Notes under the pieces: model-generated
What the model was told of the DNA's origin: nothing
The model's database searches: none
The model's input: only the letters and a program-made list of their open reading frames with translations
Origin: Escarpia spicata
Lineage: Eukaryota; Annelida; Polychaeta; Sabellida; Siboglinidae
NCBI GenBank assembly: GCA_963995525.1
Contig: OZ023214.1
Coordinates: forward strand, 10,468,331 to 10,532,330
DNA: 64,000 nucleotides
Direction of reading: 5' to 3'
Made by a program: the position numbers and the translations under genes
Shown here: positions 58,490 through 64,000 of the stretch, piece after piece
Layout: the number at the start of each line of letters is the position of its first letter
Numbering within the stretch: position 1 is the stretch's first letter

Positions 58490-59270
58490 GTGTTACGCAC
58501 ATATCACATAAACTGCAGCTTTGCAACCGAATTATTTGCGTAGACTTCAAACAAACTCGAGAGAGCGGTGATTCGATCGGTCAGTCTCGTACAAAACAGG
58601 TCACATCACATGTCACCATTGTTAGTCATCCGCCAATAAGCACTTAGGTCTAAAACATCTCATAAAATGTGGATACAAATATGAGTTTATGGTGGCGATG
58701 TGTCAACCTGGTTATTGTACATAACGCTATTTTCTGTACTATCAACTGACGACAACAATTAATATACGCTGACCGCTTGCAAAACAACACGCGGCTATTG
58801 TTCTTTTAAAGGTGCTCAATCATTTCGATTTTTGTGCTCCTCACGTGTCAGACTAATTTCACGAAACGTAAACGTATCAAGTATTCGTTATTGATATACT
58901 GGTTCATTTGTACGTATGCTTTACTTCGTTTTAGTGAAATTAACAGACAAACAATAACATTATTTTCGGTTAGTCCTAACGGAATATCAAGACACATATC
59001 TGAACTTGGATGTGGTCTGAGATAGACTTCTCGTGTAATAGTCACGTGAACGGGAATATGCAGCGACATCGGCCTTTGACCCCACCTTTCGGTGCCTGGA
59101 TTCAGTCAACATTGCGTATTTACGAGTCGCCATCCATTTTTCATACAAGTGATAGCTCGATAATTTTAAAAAGAGGGTGAGAGCGGAAAGACAAAGAGAG
59201 TATCCGCGAACAAAGGTGTATATTGGTTATGGATTTGTGAAACCGAACGAAAGAAACGGCTGGCGTGAAA
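58490..59270. other. Intergenic sequence before the candidate third gene
   Basis: No gene recognised. A CACGTG E-box occurs at about 59042. GC content rises near 59050-59110. Confidence 0.4.
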
Positions 59271-59274
59271 AGTG

Positions 59275-59304
59275 ATGCAGCATTCGCCAAGTTCTTCTGG
59301 ACAG
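59275..59304 (+). CDS. Candidate gene 3, first coding exon
   Basis: ATG followed by QHSPSSSGQ and the donor cag|gttagt, phase 0. It joins in frame to 60420-60590. The exon is very short and rests on splice signals only. Confidence 0.3.
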
Positions 59305-60419
59305 GTTAGTAATATTGAATTTATCAACAAGCACACCACACACACGACTGTGTGTTCAATAGATGGAACAGCCAAAACAAAGCCGTCATCGTCCGCCATC
59401 TTAATGCCATCTTCGATCGACGTTCAATCGCACGTGAATATACATTATTGTAGATATTATGACTTTATATTGATGGACAAGTTATATTATACCAATAGTT
59501 AACTATGTGCGAAGTAGCAGCCTCATGCGAAGCACACACCGAATGGTAGATGAACTTAAAAATCCGCTCCATCGACTTTCCGCGACGTTTCATCGACGTT
59601 CCATCGCAAATTAATGTACACTAGTACAGTAATGTAGATATTATGCCTTCATATTTAATGACATGTCATATTAATATTTAACTATGTATAATATAATACA
59701 TAATACAACTGAAGCACCCACTGGACATTCACACTTTACCCTCAATCACTGATTGACACTGGCTGGACATTTGAGACTAATAAAATAATCGAATGCCTAA
59801 AATAATTGCCTTGATCTAACTAGTATAAATACTTGCTTTTTTGGATGTCTTGACTTGAGTCACTGGCTGCTTGTACTGTGCACTTTAAAAATAACACTTC
59901 TTTACTGTTTTTCCATGTGTGATGTAATACATTTAATGCTGATTGTAATCAAATATAAATTTAATAATCTTGTATTATGTAAATTTAAAGAGTAGTAATA
60001 ATTTATGATTTCTGTAGAGAATGGTAAACATTTATATGTATATTGTGACCGTAATAGCCTACAGTACATATGTTACCAGGGGGTAAACGCCCAAAACTGC
60101 ATGTAGTATGTATAGAAGTATGTATATAAAGAAAAGAATATAAGTTACATCTCTGAAAAGTGTGGAATATGTATACACATTGATAGAGATCTTCTAGACC
60201 TCTATGCTAACCTTAATTTGATAGGGAGCAAGAAAACAAGTACACCGGGTGCATGAACATAGGAGGAAAATTTATTTTATTATTTCTGAAAGTTATTTAA
60301 ATAGCCTGGATATTATTTTGATGTGTTATACTACGCTGTCCATTTTGAGGGGTAGTAGTAGTACTAAAAAAATTCAAATTTAACCAATTTTTGCCATTCC
60401 ACTTATGCCTTCACTTCAG

Positions 60420-60590
60420 TTTCACCACAAATATATACAAATGACGTCCACACCAATCCAGCCACCACAGACAACAACCGCTGCATTGGCTCTATCGAGT
60501 ATCAGTGGTCGCAGTAAAAACAGCTCACTGTCAGGTATTCAGTCTCTACCCGAGGCTGGGTGCAGCTCTGAACCATTACAACCAATGTCA
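60420..60590 (+). CDS. Candidate gene 3, duplicated exon A
   Basis: 171 nt (57 codons), acceptor ccttcacttcag, donor tca|gtttaag (weak), phase 0 to 0. Encodes FHHKYIQMTSTPIQPPQTTT, AALALSSISGRSKNSSLSGI, QSLPEAGCSSEPLQPMS. It resembles exon B 0.85 kb downstream, and differences are often at third codon positions. Function unknown: a Ser/Pro/Thr-rich, probably disordered segment. Confidence 0.45.
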
Positions 60591-61276
60591 GTTTAAGTAA
60601 TGGTATTAATGTACTGTTATGTTCTGGTTTGACCAGTCTAATGTGTGTACAATTATTCCATCTTTGTATGATAGGGTGGTTATCAAACTGTCAACTACAT
60701 AGCACATTTCATTTGCAGTTCATTTTTTCAACTTAATTTTCTTTTTATTTCATTTGGAATGTTTGTATTGCAAACACAAATGTGTATATACACTGTACAA
60801 TGCAAGTAAATATACGTGACACAATATAGCCAAGCCTCAGTGATTGCCATTTCATAATAATTATGTTTATGCTAAAGGCTGCAATGCTTCATTGTTAACG
60901 TTACGTCACATTACATTTTATCTCTATAATCACCTGCTGGCTTGCACAGCACAATATACTTATGTTCAGTTACTGATTTGTATCTTTGAATGTATATTTT
61001 AGTGTGTGTGTTCAGAAATCAAAATAACTTAATTTGACCTGTTTAAACATACAATGTGTGGAATTATTTTAATAATACGTAAGGTTGGGGAGACTCTTAA
61101 TAAGACATATGATATAATGTCACTAGTACTATCAGTGAAAAATTGCAAAACTTGTTATATTTTTTGAATAAAATTACTTATATATATATTTACGTGTAGT
61201 AGTGCTGTCAAACCATGTTCACCTTCACAAATAATCTGACTCATTCCATATTCCAATTCATTACTTTGTTTGACAG

Positions 61277-61429
61277 CTTCAACACAAAGGCGCGAACTAC
61301 CTCGACACCACTGCAGCCATCACACATGACAAGATCTGTGGTGGCTCTATTGAGCATCAGTGGTCATAGCAAAGGCAGCTCACTGCCAGGTGTCCAGTCA
61401 CTTCCTGAGGCTGGATGCAGCTCAGGACA
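61277..61429 (+). CDS. Candidate gene 3, duplicated exon B
   Basis: 153 nt, acceptor gtttgacag, donor gaca|gtaagt (strong). Encodes FNTKARTTSTPLQPSHMTRS, VVALLSISGHSKGSSLPGVQ, SLPEAGCSSG. Compared with exon A it lacks two bases near the start, so it needs phase 2 input and cannot follow exon A or the 59275 exon in frame. It could belong to another isoform or be a degenerating copy. Confidence 0.4.
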
Positions 61430-61605
61430 GTAAGTAAACGTAAGTATTAATTGCTGCTGGTACGCAAACGTGATATATATATACATAAATCATAGCCTAA
61501 CATTTGGAAGATATGTAAACATATGTGTTTGGTTATTTTTACAATTATGTTTTTTTCTGACCAATCTTATTTGGGTACAGTTACACCATCTTTGAAAATG
61601 TTTCA

Positions 61606-61770
61606 ACAGCACCACCCCCCCCCCCCCCCCCAGCTTCCAATATCACCACTCCAGCCGAGCGGCTGAAGTTATAGCGGCTCGGTAGCGACAAAATTTAGAC
61701 TACACCATTTGGTTCGGCCGCCGGTGGAGGTTTTTGTGCCCCCCAGACTCGATTTCTGGATCCACCACTG
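61606..61770 (-). mobile_element. hAT-like MITE remnant
   Basis: The minus strand begins CAGTGGTGGATCCAGAAATC at 61770, an hAT-type terminus like that at 45964. It ends near a 16-C run at 61616-61632. The opposite terminus is not recognisable. Confidence 0.5.
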
Positions 61771-62449
61771 TATGTGATAGTTTTGGTTGTCTGCAGTAAT
61801 GGGTGTCCTCGTTAAATTGCATATTGTTGTTAGAAATGCATGTGAATGAAAGTAAAGACAATGTAAATTAAAAACATTTTATTGAAACTATTTGATGAGA
61901 TCATGACTGCAAAATTATGAAAAGCACAATACAACTACAGGTACAATCATTGTACTTGATGTGTATAATGTAATAATTTTTAATATCACATACGCATAAA
62001 ATGCAAAGCAACAATAGAAACAAAAATTAGGAAGAGGTTGAAAAAATGTCACGTACATATAACAAAACAAACAGTTACTTTTATCACAATTCTTTGTTAC
62101 AAAAAACAACACTAGTACATGTGATATCAAATGCTAGTTGTATGTTTACAACTCACAAAATTAGTGACTAAACAATTATGTGTATTTAACAACAAATTGT
62201 AATATTTAATGCTCATAAAATGTAAACCAATGAGAACAAATTACTTAGGAAGATGTTTAGTTGAAAAAATGTAATAAGTACATATCAAATAAAAATAACT
62301 ATATTATGATTTTTAGTTAAAAAACATCAATAGGATATAACATTCAAAACTGTTGTATTTTGTGCAATGCTTGGTTTGTTTACAACTCGCAAAAAATTGT
62401 GACTAGACTAGACAGGGTCATCGCCATGTGACTGAGAATTGCATGTACA

Positions 62450-62650
62450 ATCGCTACATTGCTCCAGTTTACTCAGCTGTATGAAGAGTACCAGCTACAG
62501 ACGGTGGATATTTTTGTATGAATAATCTTCGCATATTAATTTCAGTGTGGCTGAATTCTTCCACATAAGACAAGATGGTGTTTTCGATTTAACAGGTCTG
62601 CCAGGGAGTAAAGTTTAAAGCGCTTTGAGTAATCCTGAGGACTGGATACT
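62450..62650 (+). mobile_element. SINE body, second copy
   Basis: tacattgctccagtttactc, agctgtatgaagagtacc and the following aatttcagtgtggctgaatt match the body of the SINE at 40585-40720. The tail is agtttaaagcgctttgagta. The tRNA head is absent. Confidence 0.6.
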
Positions 62651-63142
62651 GCACCATATCAGAACTAAACTTACTCAAGTGTTGTTTAATTATCATGCAA
62701 AATGAAAATTAATGTAAATTATTTGTGAAAATATAAAACAGTGATAAAAAAGAATAATTTAGAAAAATTATACATGGCATGAAAAACAGTCCTCGTGATA
62801 CATAGATAATTTAAACAAGTAAAATGCTGCTGTCAGTGTATCAACAGATTGTTATTGAAAAATGTGAAAAGGATTTCAATACTATTACTTCATCATAAAC
62901 TTGTGCCTGGTGTATGTTGCAAGAACTCAGCTGGCTGCCACTGACTATCAGCAACACAAAGACAATGAAACCCTACCATTGTAACAATTCTGGATAATTA
63001 ATGTATTTTTTCATGGACACTGCTAAAAGTTATAGTTGAATTGAATACAAAAATATTATTGACTTTTGATAAATGTGTCATCACATATAAAAATATCATA
63101 CATGTCAGAGCCATCCTAATTGTCACTTTGTCTCCGGTATAG

Positions 63143-63217
63143 GTAGATGCAGACGTACAGCAAAAAGTCAGGAAGCTGGTATGCAGTACCATCAAAGACA
63201 GCGAAAACATACAGTGA
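63143..63217 (+). CDS. Candidate gene 3, possible last exon
   Basis: Acceptor ctccggtatag, then VDADVQQKVRKLVCSTIKDS, ENIQ and TGA, in phase 0 as exon A requires. Evidence is limited to the acceptor and the phase. Confidence 0.22.
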   Translation, partial: VDADVQQKVRKLVCSTIKDSENIQ

Positions 63218-64000
63218 TGTCATCGATATCTAGACCGATGCAGTTCACCGAAGAATGCTCGACACTGAACCTGTCTGACAGCATCGAAAGTTGTTGCCAT
63301 ATCTGCAGACCCTGGCACCCACCGTTCCATCACCAACTGCAGAGCTAGTCAAGCATCACCACATTCTTATGTCGAGCAACCTGCAGGCTACATTGGTTTC
63401 CAGTCAGTCAAGCTAACTGACTGATCTGGAAGCCAGTGTACTCCCCATCAGCACTGGGGAATCTGTCACGGATTCAACACTACACAATTGGGATCACTCA
63501 GTGGACATTCATATGACAAACTGTTATTATGTTGCATGGCTGTAGAATCTTGTCCGAGATCCTGGACAAATACAACTTCCCAGTATGCCATATTAACTTG
63601 GAGAGCTAGTGGTACTAAGCACACTAGTTCAATCTCCTGTAAAAAAACACATATATTCGGTAAACAAAAACAGGCATCATAGTAGTGTTGGGAGTAAATA
63701 ATGATGATGTGTTCATTGTCATAATCGGTACATAATAATGTTTCATGTATGACCTGCAGCATTTCACAAGAAAAAAGGCAGCAAGAAATGTTCTACTACA
63801 GCTGCATCTATACATGTTGATATCTTAGGAACAGTCGGTGTTTACCGGGGTTGTTCCGGGGAAGGGTGGCTTGATACAGCATGCAGACATTAGTGGAATA
63901 TGCAATTTTTCAAAACGGTTAACAATTTTAACTATGTTCATTGTCATTACATGAATTTAGAAGTGTTCAATTTCATTACAGTGACGCCTGATTTTAGTCA
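63218..64000. other. Right edge of window, no gene recognised
   Basis: Only short chance frames on both strands. Confidence 0.5.

Larger units (their letters stand above)
61430..63142. other. AT-rich stretch with an hAT remnant and a SINE
   Basis: Apart from those two elements, listed separately, nothing is recognised. Confidence 0.5.

Overview
This is animal (metazoan) nuclear DNA: genes are split by GT-AG introns, most of the sequence is non-coding and AT-rich, and it is full of transposable elements, minisatellites and (GT)n, (CGCA)n and (GAGT)n microsatellites. The repeat types (CR1-like LINE with an esterase ORF1, pogo-like and hAT-like non-autonomous elements, tRNA-derived SINEs) fit a marine invertebrate (lophotrochozoan or invertebrate deuterostome). 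I cannot name the species from sequence alone. One 200-base N gap (36983-37182) marks an assembly break.

Region 1 (about 2.08-24 kb, + strand) is one complete gene for mitochondrial aspartate aminotransferase (GOT2). I could place 11 coding exons, all with consistent splice phases, giving 435 residues with a transit peptide and every catalytic residue. Its introns carry a pogo-like element (2919-3932), a 1.5-kb palindrome with tRNA-like arms (about 4.71-6.18 kb), a 20-bp array (9081-9500), a 72-bp array whose unit resembles a miniature intron (13056-15626), and a DNA element with 5-bp target duplication (15820-20663) that contains a nearly intact CR1-like LINE.

Region 2 (24-36 kb) is intergenic. 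It holds a 4-kb foldback structure with tandem subrepeats in both arms (25.62-29.57 kb), several microsatellites, a 43-bp array and a three-part GT/GAGT/GGT block.

Region 3 (36.2-57.1 kb, + strand) is a second gene. I reconstruct 14 coding exons, phase-consistent throughout, for a protein of about 762 residues: a Q/R/K/E-rich N-terminus, a long coiled coil, a probably disordered Ser/Thr-rich segment and a C-terminal CAP-Gly domain, which suggests a microtubule-associated protein. Its largest intron contains a 79-bp minisatellite of about 39 units (37.2-40.36 kb) in which nearly every unit has TEAD-like, ETS-like and AP-1-like motifs.

Region 4 (57-64 kb) has a TIR element, a possible minus-strand coding segment near 58.4 kb, and a possible third gene with two duplicated exons (60420-60590 and 61277-61429). 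SINE and hAT remnants fill most of the rest. The two main genes share orientation but have no evident functional link: one is a mitochondrial metabolic enzyme, the other probably cytoskeletal.
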